Source: Haloimpatiens sp042688525
GTDB lineage: Bacteria; Bacillota; Clostridia; Clostridiales; Clostridiaceae
Direction of reading: 5' to 3'
DNA length: 64,000 nt
Assembly (NCBI RefSeq): GCF_042688525.2
Contig: NZ_JBHWAB010000001.1
Coordinates: forward strand, 1,488,001-1,552,000
Shown here piece after piece: positions 17,805 to 27,000 of this stretch (positions are counted from its first letter, which is position 1; each line of letters begins with the position of its first letter). The translations under genes were made by a program, and so were the position numbers. The notes below the pieces were generated by a model. It did not search any database. It had not been told where the DNA came from and worked only from the letters and a program-made list of their open reading frames with translations.

Positions 17805-18569
17805 ATGAAAAACTTTTTTTATGGTAAAAAACGAGTTGAAGAAAGTGATAATATTGAGTTAGATTTAAATAATATGCCAAATCATATTGCCATTATAATG
17901 GATGGAAATGGAAGATGGGCTAAAGAAAGAAATTTACCAAGAAGTATGGGACATAAAGCAGGAGTAGAAGCTATTAGGGAAATAGTTAAGGAATGTAATA
18001 AATTAGGAATTGGATATTTAACTCTATATGCTTTTTCTACTGAAAATTGGAAAAGACCAAAAGAAGAAGTTGGTGCTCTTATGAAGTTATTGGTAGAATA
18101 CTTAAGAAAAGAATTTGAGGAACTTAATAAAAATAATGTTGTAATAAATCATATTGGTGATATAACAAAATTACCTCAAATATGTGAAGAACTACTAATA
18201 GAATCCTATGAAAAAACAAAGAATAATACTGGTTTAGTTATGAATTTAGCTTTAAACTATGGTGGAAGAGATGAAATTATAAGAGCATTTAAGAATATGT
18301 ATAATGATATAAGATGTGATAAGCTTACGGAAGAAGATATTAATGATAAAACAATTTCAGATTATTTATATACTTCTGGTATGCCAGATCCTGATATTAT
18401 AATTAGACCAAGTGGCGAACAACGTTTAAGTAATTTTTTATTGTGGCAGTCTGCATACTCGGAGTTTTGGTATTCAAACATAAAATGGCCAGATTTTAAA
18501 AAAGAACATCTTCACAGAGCAATTTATGATTTCCAAAATAGAGACAGAAGATTTGGAGGAATAAAGTAG
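17805..18569 (+). CDS. uppS: Undecaprenyl diphosphate synthase (cis-prenyltransferase)
   Basis: UppS adds eight isopentenyl units to farnesyl diphosphate, making the C55 lipid carrier for cell-wall synthesis. The 254-residue protein has HIAIIMDGNGRWAKERN (catalytic Asp, about 28-44), GHKAGVEAIREI, YAFSTENWKRP and IIRPSGEQRLSNFLLWQ. ATG 17805 is 15 bases from the AAGGAG, which is long, but the sequence before MPNHIAIIM gives no better start. It is followed after 10 bases by cdsA. Confidence 0.97.
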   Translation: MKNFFYGKKRVEESDNIELDLNNMPNHIAIIMDGNGRWAKERNLPRSMGHKAGVEAIREIVKECNKLGIGYLTLYAFSTENWKRPKEEVGALMKLLVEYLRKEFEELNKNNVVINHIGDITKLPQICEELLIESYEKTKNNTGLVMNLALNYGGRDEIIRAFKNMYNDIRCDKLTEEDINDKTISDYLYTSGMPDPDIIIRPSGEQRLSNFLLWQSAYSEFWYSNIKWPDFKKEHLHRAIYDFQNRDRRFGGIK

Positions 18570-18579
18570 AGGTGGAATA

Positions 18580-19380
18580 ATGAATAAGAGATACATAGGA
18601 GCTTTATTTTTGGCACCATTATTAATTTTTCTATTTATAGGTGGAATGCCTTTGAAAATATTAACTGTAGTGTTATCATTACTAGGTTTATATGAATTTT
18701 TTAAGGTAGTAAAACAAGGTAAAATAAAGCCCTTTAGTTTTTTAGCATATGCTTTAACATTAGTTTATTATTTTTTACTAAAAACACAGATTAACTATGA
18801 CATATTTACTTTAGGTTTAATATTAATAACCTTATTAATGTTATGTATCCCTATTATAAACATAGAATATACGTTTATAGATGTAGCAGTGACAATTTTA
18901 GGATTTATTTATGTAAGTGTTTTTTTCAGTTTTATTGTATTAGTTAATAATAAAACTTATGGTAATTACTTGATATGGTTTATATTCCTATCATCATGGT
19001 TGTGTGATACAAGTGCATATTATGCTGGTAGGCTTTTAGGTAAAAGAAAACTATGTCCTAAGGTAAGTCCTAAAAAAACTATAGAAGGTTCTATAGGTGG
19101 TATGATAGGAAGTATCTTAGCATGTACAGTATATGGACAAATATTAGTTAGCAAAAACATATTGAATATAGATATATATCATTTCGTTATACTTGGAGCA
19201 ATATGTGGCATATTATGTCAATTTGGAGATTTAGTAGCCTCATCTATAAAGAGGTATGTTGGGGTTAAAGATTATAGTAATTTAATTCCTGGACATGGAG
19301 GAATTCTAGATAGATTTGATAGTATACTTTTCTCAGCAGTAGTAGTATATTATTATTTAACACTTATTATAGGTATATAA
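18580..19380 (+). CDS. cdsA: Phosphatidate cytidylyltransferase
   Basis: CdsA makes CDP-diacylglycerol, precursor of membrane phospholipids including the PgsA product (pgsA at 45778). The 266-residue protein has about seven or eight membrane segments and the C-terminal signature (VSPKKTIEGSIGG, then FGDLVASSIKR, DYSNLIPGHGGILDRFDS). It follows uppS by 10 bases and has a terminator after it. Confidence 0.96.
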   Translation: MNKRYIGALFLAPLLIFLFIGGMPLKILTVVLSLLGLYEFFKVVKQGKIKPFSFLAYALTLVYYFLLKTQINYDIFTLGLILITLLMLCIPIINIEYTFIDVAVTILGFIYVSVFFSFIVLVNNKTYGNYLIWFIFLSSWLCDTSAYYAGRLLGKRKLCPKVSPKKTIEGSIGGMIGSILACTVYGQILVSKNILNIDIYHFVILGAICGILCQFGDLVASSIKRYVGVKDYSNLIPGHGGILDRFDSILFSAVVVYYYLTLIIGI

Positions 19381-19398
19381 TTTTCATAGAGTATGATA

Positions 19399-19440
19399 AA
19401 AAAGAGAGTATAGTAGTGTAATAGCTTAACTCTCTTTTTT
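19399..19440 (+). terminator. cdsA terminator
   Basis: AAAAAGAGAGT (19399-19409) pairs with ACTCTCTTTTTT (19429-19440), ending the uppS-cdsA unit. Confidence 0.85.
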
Positions 19441-19661
19441 ATTATTATAGAAATTATAAATTTATAATTTCTGCTTTATGTGGTCTAAAAAAGCATTTAG
19501 TACTATTAGGAATGATATTAATTTGTTAGAATTATGTGAGTTGTATTTTTCTTATTGTGAAGGGTGAATATTTAATTAAAATATTCTTATTTTATAAGTG
19601 ATAATATATTATTAAATTTGTGAATATACTATTATGAAACATTTATTATGAGGTTATATTG
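19441..19661. other. AT-rich intergenic stretch before the permease gene
   Basis: Together with the terminator this makes a gap of about 280 bp that breaks the usual cdsA-dxr junction. The segment 19458-19494 shares 28 of 37 bases with 8364-8400. TATAAT-like words are abundant, but no convincing promoter can be singled out. Confidence 0.4.
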
Positions 19662-20624
19662 GTGCAAAAATATAAAAAATTAATAAAATGTATTATTTTA
19701 TTAATAGTATTTATTTTTATCACTGTGGTGATAAAACATTATTTTAAACCATTTTTTTCTACTGTAATTATATTATATCTTTCTCATCCAATATATAAAT
19801 TTTTATATAAAAATAAAGTATTTAGTGATAAAATTAATGCCATATTAAGTATATTATTTGTAAATTTATTTATTTTAATGATAATTTTATTATTAGGTAA
19901 TTTCATTTTTAATAAATTAAGTGTATTTATGAGTTGTAATAATGAATTAATTTTTGAGAATAAGACAATGTTACATAACTTTCATAAAATTTTTAATATG
20001 AATAATCTAATTGATGAAATAAAAATAATTTATAATAATATATGTAGTAATGAATTTATAAAAAAAGGAGCATTTTATACTACAGAAGGAATATTTGCGT
20101 ATTTTATTGGAAATATTATTGTATATTTTGCGTTAACAGATAAGAAACTTATATTAAAAGTTGTAAAAGATTTTATAGGAGAAAAAACATTTGGATTTCT
20201 TATAAATAAATTAAGAATTATTAATAATATTATAAAAATAGAACTAATATTAGTTGTAATTACTACAATACAAACTATTATAGGTTTTCTAATACTTGAT
20301 ATTAAGTATGCAGTAGTGTTAGGATTAGTGTGTGGTTTATTAGATTTAATTCCCTATATTGGTACTATAATTGTGTTTATTCCTCTAATCGTATATAAAA
20401 TTTACTACAAACAGTATATAATAGCAGTAGGACTTATTTGCTTATATGTGTTAGTGAATATAAACAGACAGATAATGGAAACAAAATTTATGAGTAATAA
20501 ACTTAAAATACATCCGTTATTGATTATTATTTCATCTTATATAGGAATAAAATTTTTCGGAATGATAGGATTATTGATGGGACCATTGTATATAGTAGTG
20601 ATTAAGGAAGTTATTCTAACATAA
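19662..20624 (+). CDS. AI-2E/PerM family membrane permease
   Basis: This protein of about 320 residues has two N-terminal hydrophobic segments, a hydrophilic stretch (about 85-135), then several more membrane segments. The C-terminal half carries the family pattern VLGLVCGLLDLIPYIGTII and the late LKIHPLLIIISSYIGIKFFGM then GLLMGPLYIVVIKEV. Substrates vary or are unknown in this family, so no transport function is asserted. The start is either GTG 19662 (eight bases after AGG) or TTG 19659. It lies between cdsA and dxr, which are usually adjacent, and ends 18 bases before dxr. Confidence 0.8.
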   Translation: MQKYKKLIKCIILLIVFIFITVVIKHYFKPFFSTVIILYLSHPIYKFLYKNKVFSDKINAILSILFVNLFILMIILLLGNFIFNKLSVFMSCNNELIFENKTMLHNFHKIFNMNNLIDEIKIIYNNICSNEFIKKGAFYTTEGIFAYFIGNIIVYFALTDKKLILKVVKDFIGEKTFGFLINKLRIINNIIKIELILVVITTIQTIIGFLILDIKYAVVLGLVCGLLDLIPYIGTIIVFIPLIVYKIYYKQYIIAVGLICLYVLVNINRQIMETKFMSNKLKIHPLLIIISSYIGIKFFGMIGLLMGPLYIVVIKEVILT

Positions 20625-20642
20625 AAGCGGGAGTGATATAAA

Positions 20643-21794
20643 GTGAAAAATATAAGTATTTTAGGGGCCACAGGATCTATAGGAACTCAAACTCTAGATG
20701 TAATAAGAAATGCTAAACAAAGTTTTTGTTTACAAGGAATTTCGGCTAATACTAGCTATGATAAAGTGATACAAATAATAAAAGAGTTTGATGTAAAATA
20801 TGTGGCTATAACAGAAAAAAATACATATGAAAAAGTTAAAAATTATTGCAGCAGCAGTAATTTAAAAACAAATGTTTTATATGGATTAGAAGGATTAAAT
20901 ACAATAGCTACTTTAGATGAAGTAGATGTAGTTGTTACATCTGTGGTAGGTATGATAGGATTAGTTCCTACATTAAAGGCAATTAAAGCTGGAAAGGATA
21001 TAGCTTTAGCTAATAAAGAAACTTTAGTTGTAGGTGGAGAACTTGTGATAAATGAGGCACAAAAAAATAATGTAAAAATATTACCAGTAGATTCAGAACA
21101 TGGAGCTATTTTTCAGTGCTTACAAGGTAATAAAAAAGAGGATATATATAAAATAATTTTAACTGCATCAGGAGGACCTTTTAGAGGTAGACAAAGAGAT
21201 GAATTAATAAATATTAAACCTGAAGAAGCTCTTAAACATCCTAAATGGAATATGGGAAAAAAAATATCTATAGATTCTTCAACTTTAATGAATAAAGGGT
21301 TAGAAGTTATAGAGGCTCATTGGCTTTTTGATGTAAATTATGATGACATACAAGTGGTTATACATCCACAAAGTATAGTTCACTCAATGATAGAATATAA
21401 GGATGCGTCTGTAATTGCACAATTAGCAGTTCCTGATATGAGATTACCTATACAATATGCATTAAATTATCCTATTAGAGAAAAGTCAATAGTAAATAGA
21501 TTAGATTTTTATGAAGTAAGTAAGTTAACTTTTGAGAAACCTGATATGAATACTTTTAGATGTTTAAAATTAGCATATGATGCTGGAAAATTAGGTGGAA
21601 TTATGCCTACTGTATTAAATAGTGCAAATGAGGTTGCAGTAGAGTTATTTTTAAATAATAAAATTAAATATTTACAAATTGAAAGTATAATTGAAGAGTG
21701 TTTGTCAAAATTTAAAAATATAGTTAACCCTAATTTAGAAGATATTTTAAATACAGATAAAAAAGTAAGAGATTATATAAAATCAAAATACTAA
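20643..21794 (+). CDS. dxr: 1-deoxy-D-xylulose 5-phosphate reductoisomerase
   Basis: Dxr forms 2-C-methyl-D-erythritol 4-phosphate in the MEP isoprenoid pathway. The 383-residue protein starts ISILGATGSIGTQTLDVI (NADPH-binding), has LANKETLVVGG, LPVDSEHGAIFQCL, TASGGPFRG, and HPKWNMGKKISIDSSTLMNK (substrate and metal site). GTG 20643 is preceded by GGGAG. It shares an operon with rseP and ispG; with uppS it supplies the polyprenyl carriers. Confidence 0.97.
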   Translation: MKNISILGATGSIGTQTLDVIRNAKQSFCLQGISANTSYDKVIQIIKEFDVKYVAITEKNTYEKVKNYCSSSNLKTNVLYGLEGLNTIATLDEVDVVVTSVVGMIGLVPTLKAIKAGKDIALANKETLVVGGELVINEAQKNNVKILPVDSEHGAIFQCLQGNKKEDIYKIILTASGGPFRGRQRDELINIKPEEALKHPKWNMGKKISIDSSTLMNKGLEVIEAHWLFDVNYDDIQVVIHPQSIVHSMIEYKDASVIAQLAVPDMRLPIQYALNYPIREKSIVNRLDFYEVSKLTFEKPDMNTFRCLKLAYDAGKLGGIMPTVLNSANEVAVELFLNNKIKYLQIESIIEECLSKFKNIVNPNLEDILNTDKKVRDYIKSKY

Positions 21795-21815
21795 TTACAG
21801 GAAGGGGATTTGTTT

Positions 21816-22835
21816 GTGAGTATTTTATACTTATTATTAGCACTTTTAGCTTTTAGTGTTTTAATAGTTGGTCATGAGTTTGGACATTTTATTGTAGCAA
21901 AACTTAATAATGTTAAGGTAGAAGAGTTTTCAGTAGGAATGGGACCTAAACTTTTAGGAATAAAAGGTAAAGAAACTGAGTATTGTATTAGAGCCATACC
22001 ATTAGGTGGATATGTTAAGATGCTTGGAGAACAAGGGGAAGATTCTAAAGATGCAAGAGCATTTAACAACAAGAAGCCTCTTCAAAGGTTGGCTATAACA
22101 TCTGCAGGCCCTATTATGAATTTTATCTTAGCTGTTATATTTTTTGCAATAATAAGTTCTATAAATGGAGTAGCAGTTCCTATTGTCAGCAAAGTAGTTC
22201 AAAAATCACCTGCCTATATTCAAGGAATTCATGAAGGAGACAAAATTGTAAAAGTAGATGGAAAAAAGATTGGAACTTGGGACGAATTTGTTCAAAGTGT
22301 TGGTGAAAAAAATGGTAAAAAATTAGAATTAACATTGATGAGAAAGAGTAAATTAGTAACTAAGACCATTGAACCTGTAAAGGTACCAGAAGAAAATAGA
22401 TATATAATAGGAATTTATCCATCAATAAAAAAAGTAAGTGTAGGTGAAGCTATTAGTCATGGATTTAGTGAAATAAAATCTATAGTTAAAATGACTTTTG
22501 ACTTTTTAGGAAAACTGTTTACAGGTAAAGTTTCTGCAAATGGAGTTGGAGGACCTATTAGTGTGTTTAGAATATCAACCAAGGCTGCACAAAGTGGTTT
22601 GCTATCATTATTAACAATTTCAGCATATATAAGTGTGCAATTAGCTATTTTTAATTTGCTTCCTATTCCAGCATTAGATGGAGGGTGGATTTTATTTTCC
22701 CTTATAGAAATAGTAATAGGAAAAAAATTAAATGATGAAATAGTAGGTAAATTAAATTATGTTGGTTTTGTATTTCTATTAACATTAGTGGCGTTAGTTA
22801 CCATTAAAGATATCTTATATCCATTAAAACTTTAG
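21816..22835 (+). CDS. rseP: Site-2 intramembrane metalloprotease RseP
   Basis: This 339-residue membrane protease has the zinc motif HEFGH (about residues 20-24 from GTG 21816) in the first membrane segment. A PDZ domain (KVVQKSPAYIQGIHEGDKIV, about 125-190) and the second site NLLPIPALDGGW near the C-terminus follow. The family cleaves anti-sigma factors and remnant signal peptides within the membrane (RasP in Bacillus). GTG 21816 is eight bases after GGAAGGGG; the in-frame TTG at 21810 is too close. It lies between dxr and ispG, as is usual. Confidence 0.95.
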   Translation: MSILYLLLALLAFSVLIVGHEFGHFIVAKLNNVKVEEFSVGMGPKLLGIKGKETEYCIRAIPLGGYVKMLGEQGEDSKDARAFNNKKPLQRLAITSAGPIMNFILAVIFFAIISSINGVAVPIVSKVVQKSPAYIQGIHEGDKIVKVDGKKIGTWDEFVQSVGEKNGKKLELTLMRKSKLVTKTIEPVKVPEENRYIIGIYPSIKKVSVGEAISHGFSEIKSIVKMTFDFLGKLFTGKVSANGVGGPISVFRISTKAAQSGLLSLLTISAYISVQLAIFNLLPIPALDGGWILFSLIEIVIGKKLNDEIVGKLNYVGFVFLLTLVALVTIKDILYPLKL

Positions 22836-22847
22836 GAGATGAGCAAA

Positions 22848-23897
22848 ATGCAGAGAACAAAAACTAAAAAGATAAAAGTAGGAAATATATATGTGGGTGG
22901 AGATTATAAAGTTACTGTGCAATCAATGACAAATACTGATACTAGAGATGTACAATCTACAATTAAACAAATAAAATCATTAGAAAAATGCGGATGTGAT
23001 ATAATTAGATGTGCTGTTCCTGATAACGAAGCTTGTGAAGCTTTAAAACAAATTATACCGCAGTGTAATATACCTGTAGTTGCAGATATTCATTTTGATT
23101 ATAGGTTAGCAATTGATTCTATGAAGAATGGTGTCAATGCACTGAGAATTAATCCGGGTAATATTGGAAGTTTAGATAGAGTTAAAATGGTTGCTAAAGT
23201 TGCAAATGAAAAAGGAATTCCAATACGGATAGGGGTTAACTCAGGGTCATTAGATAAAAAAGTACTTAAAAAGTATGGTAGAGTATGTCCAGAAGCTTTA
23301 GTAGAAAGTGCTCTTGAGCATGTGAATATTTTAGAAAGTGTGAACTTTTTTAACACAGTGATATCTATTAAATCATCAGATGTTATACAGATGATTGAAA
23401 GTTATAGAATTATATCAAAACAGGTAGATTATCCCCTTCATTTAGGAGTAACTGAAGCGGGTACTAATTGGAGAGGAACAATAAAATCAAGTATTGGAAT
23501 AGGAACGCTATTGTCAGAAGGAATAGGAGATACTATTAGGGTATCTTTAACTGGAAAAACCGAAGAAGAAGTAAGAGTAGGACGAGAAATACTAAAGGCA
23601 ACAGGACATTTAAAAGAGGGAATAGAATTTGTTTCATGCCCAACATGTGGAAGAACACAAATTGATTTAATTAAAATAGCTAATGAAGTAGAAGAAAAGC
23701 TTTCAGGATGTAATAAAAATATAAAAGTTGCAGTAATGGGATGTGTAGTAAATGGTCCAGGGGAAGCTAGAGAAGCAGATATAGGAATTGCAGGTGGAAA
23801 AGGAGAAGGATTAATTTTTAAAAAAGGTGAAATAATAAAAAAGGTGAAAGAGGAAAACTTAGTTGAAGAGTTATTAAAAGAAATAGAAAAAATGTAA
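22848..23897 (+). CDS. ispG: 4-hydroxy-3-methylbut-2-en-1-yl diphosphate synthase
   Basis: IspG is the [4Fe-4S] enzyme that makes HMBPP in the MEP pathway. The 349-residue protein has the TIM-barrel start VGGDYKVTVQSMTNTDTRD, RINPGNIG, and the cluster-binding cysteines in SCPTCGRT and MGCVVNGPGE near the C-terminus. I chose ATG 22848, nine bases after GGAG, over ATG 22839. Its start lies 12 bases after the rseP stop, so expression is coupled with rseP and dxr. Confidence 0.97.
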   Translation: MQRTKTKKIKVGNIYVGGDYKVTVQSMTNTDTRDVQSTIKQIKSLEKCGCDIIRCAVPDNEACEALKQIIPQCNIPVVADIHFDYRLAIDSMKNGVNALRINPGNIGSLDRVKMVAKVANEKGIPIRIGVNSGSLDKKVLKKYGRVCPEALVESALEHVNILESVNFFNTVISIKSSDVIQMIESYRIISKQVDYPLHLGVTEAGTNWRGTIKSSIGIGTLLSEGIGDTIRVSLTGKTEEEVRVGREILKATGHLKEGIEFVSCPTCGRTQIDLIKIANEVEEKLSGCNKNIKVAVMGCVVNGPGEAREADIGIAGGKGEGLIFKKGEIIKKVKEENLVEELLKEIEKM

Positions 23898-24030
23898 AAG
23901 TTAATTGTGAGTATTATGAAATACTGATGAGTATATGCAGGGTTGATATAAATTACTAAATGCAATCCTGCATTATTAATTGTATAATATTTAAAGTAAT
24001 CTATTAGTTTGAATCCTAGGAGGAAATAGT

Positions 24031-27000
24031 ATGGAATGCAGCCTAGTGCAGTTATTAAAAGAAGATATTGATGGTAATGATGAAACATTAATAGAAGATA
24101 TAAAAGTTACAAGAATACAATATTATAGAAAAAGTAATAAACTTAGAGTAATAATAAAAAGCCCCAATGATTTAGATAAAAACAAAAAAGAAATATTGAA
24201 AAAAATGATATCAAAGAGAATGAATTATTTTAATGATATAGATTTAATTTGTTATAGAGATATTTCTAATGTAACTTTAAAAGATATAATTAGTAAATAT
24301 TGGAGTGAACTATGTAATAATGTAATTAACTGTGTGCCTATTACAAAAAAATGTTTATCAAATTCAGTAAGAAAAATCAAAGATGATACTTTAGAAATAT
24401 ATTTAGGTAATGAATTTATGTGTACTTTATTAAAAAATAAAAAGATAGAAAAGATTATAAGAAATTCTCTAGCAGATATTTTTGGGGTGAAATGTAGTGT
24501 TAAATTAAAGTATGATGAAACTTTAAAAGAAGAAAACTACATAAATCAAAAAGAAATTGAAAATGTTAAGTTAATTAGTAAAGTAGTAAATGAAATTAGT
24601 AAGGTTAACCCTAGCAGCAAAAAAAATCAAAATAATACAAAAAAACAAGAATATATTAGCAGAAGAAAGTATAAAAGTGAGCCAAAAGATGAAAATACTA
24701 TTCTTGGTAGAAAAATTAATTCTGATATAGTTAATATAGGTGAAATTAATGAAACATCGGGAATTGTTGCTGTATGTGGAGATATATTTAAGACAAATAT
24801 TATAGAAACTAAGACGGGAAGAAAAATAATTGTTTTTCACATAACGGATTATAATAGTTCCATAACTGTAAAGTGCTTTCCAAAACCAAAAGAGTCTGAA
24901 GAAGCTATTGAAAAAATAAAGGAAGGATTGCATTGTAAAGTTCAAGGAGAGGCTGTGTATGATACCTTTTCAAAAGAAGTAGTTATTTTAGCTAGAAATA
25001 TAAATACAGTTAAGAAAATAGAAAAGATGGATACGTATGATGAAAAAAGAATAGAATTACACTTGCATACTCAAATGAGTGCTATGGATGCAGTTTCATC
25101 TACTAGTAAACTTATAGAAAGAGGAGCAAAGTGGGGACATAAAGCTATTGCTATAACTGACCATGGAGTAGTTCAAGCTTATCCAGAAGCTATGGATGCT
25201 TCTAAAAAATATGGAATAAAAATTTTGTACGGAGTGGAAGCATACTTAGTTGATGACGGAGTACCTATTGTTATAAAACCAGAAAATAAAACAGTTGATG
25301 ATATATTTGTTGTATTTGATATTGAAACTACTGGATTTTCTTCTGAAAATGACAAAATAATTGAAATTGGTGCTGTAAAAATTAAAAATGGTAAAATAAT
25401 AGAATCTTTCAATGAATTTGTAAACCCTGGTGTAAATATACCTAATAGAATAATTGAACTTACAGGTATAACTAATACCATGGTAAAGAATGCAGAGAAT
25501 ATAAGTAGTATACTTCCTAAATTTATAGAATTTATTGGTGATTCCGTTGTAGTAGCTCATAATGCTGATTTTGATACATCTTTCATTAAGAAGAATTGTT
25601 CAGATTTAAATATAGGTTTTGATAATTCTATTATGGATACTATACCATTATGCCAATATTTGTTTCCAGAATTAAAAAGATATAAATTAAATACAATATG
25701 TAAGCATTTAGGAATTTCTTTAGAAAATCACCATAGAGCAGTAGATGATGCTAAAGCTACTGGAGAAATATTGTTAGAGTGTTTAAGAATTTTAAAAGAA
25801 AGAAATATATTAAGTTTAGATAAATTGAATGATGAATTTTTAGGAAATCAAGATGTTAAAAAGGCACCTACATATCATTTGATAATATTTGCAAAAAATC
25901 AAAAAGGGTTAAAAAACTTATACAAGTTAGTATCATTTGCACATTTAGATTATTTTCACAAAAGACCTAGAATGCCTAAAAGCGTTATAAAACAGTATAA
26001 AGAAGGATTATTAATAGGTTCAGCCTGCGAGGCGGGTCAAGTATATAAAGCAGTACTTAAAGGTAAAAGTGATAGTGAACTTGAGAAAATGCTTGAGTTT
26101 TATGATTATTTAGAAATTCAACCTTTAGATAATAATAAGTTTATGATTGAAAATGGTACGGTAAAAGATAAGGAAGAATTAAAAAATATAAACAGAAAGA
26201 TTTGTAAATTAGGTGAAAAATTTAATAAGCCAGTAGTGGCTACAGGAGATGTTCATTTTCTTGATCCTAAAGATGAAGTGTTTAGAAGAATTCTAATGGC
26301 GGGTCAGGGGTTTAGTGATGCAGATAATCAGCCTCCTTTATATTTAAGGACAACTAATGAAATGCTTAAAGAATTTGAGTATTTAGGAGAAGAAAAGGCA
26401 AAAGAGGTTGTTATATACAATACACACAAAATAGAACAAGTTATTGAAGAAGTAAAACCAATTCCAGATGAAACTTTTCCACCTAAAATTGAAGGTTCTG
26501 AAGAACAAATAAGAGATATGACAATAAAAAGAGCACACGAAATATATGGTGAAAAACTTCCTAAAGTAGTTCATGAAAGATTAGAGAAAGAATTAAATTC
26601 AATTATTAATAATGGATATGCTGTGCTTTATTTGATAGCACAAAAGCTAGTTGCTAAATCTTTAAGTGATGGATATTTAGTAGGTTCTAGAGGGTCTGTA
26701 GGTTCTTCTCTCGTTGCAACAATGTGTAATATAACAGAGGTAAATGGACTTCCACCACATTATGTGTGCCCAAAATGTAAAAATAGCGAATTTTTCACAG
26801 ATGGATCCATAGGGTGTGGATTTGACTTACCTGATAAAGTATGCCCAAAATGTGGAACTAAATATAAAAAAGATGGGCATGATATACCATTTGAAACTTT
26901 CTTGGGATTTAATGGTGATAAAGAACCAGATATAGACTTAAACTTTTCAGGTGATAATCAAGGAGATATTCATAGATATACTGAAGTATTATTTGGAAAG

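Noticed and set aside
23937..23973. Terminator between ispG and polC
   Set aside because: TGCAGG and CCTGCA can pair, but the loop is large and no T run follows, so I did not list it.
23438..24088. A 216-codon open frame on the - strand over ispG and the polC leader
   Set aside because: It lies antisense to ispG, has no ribosome site and no family resemblance.
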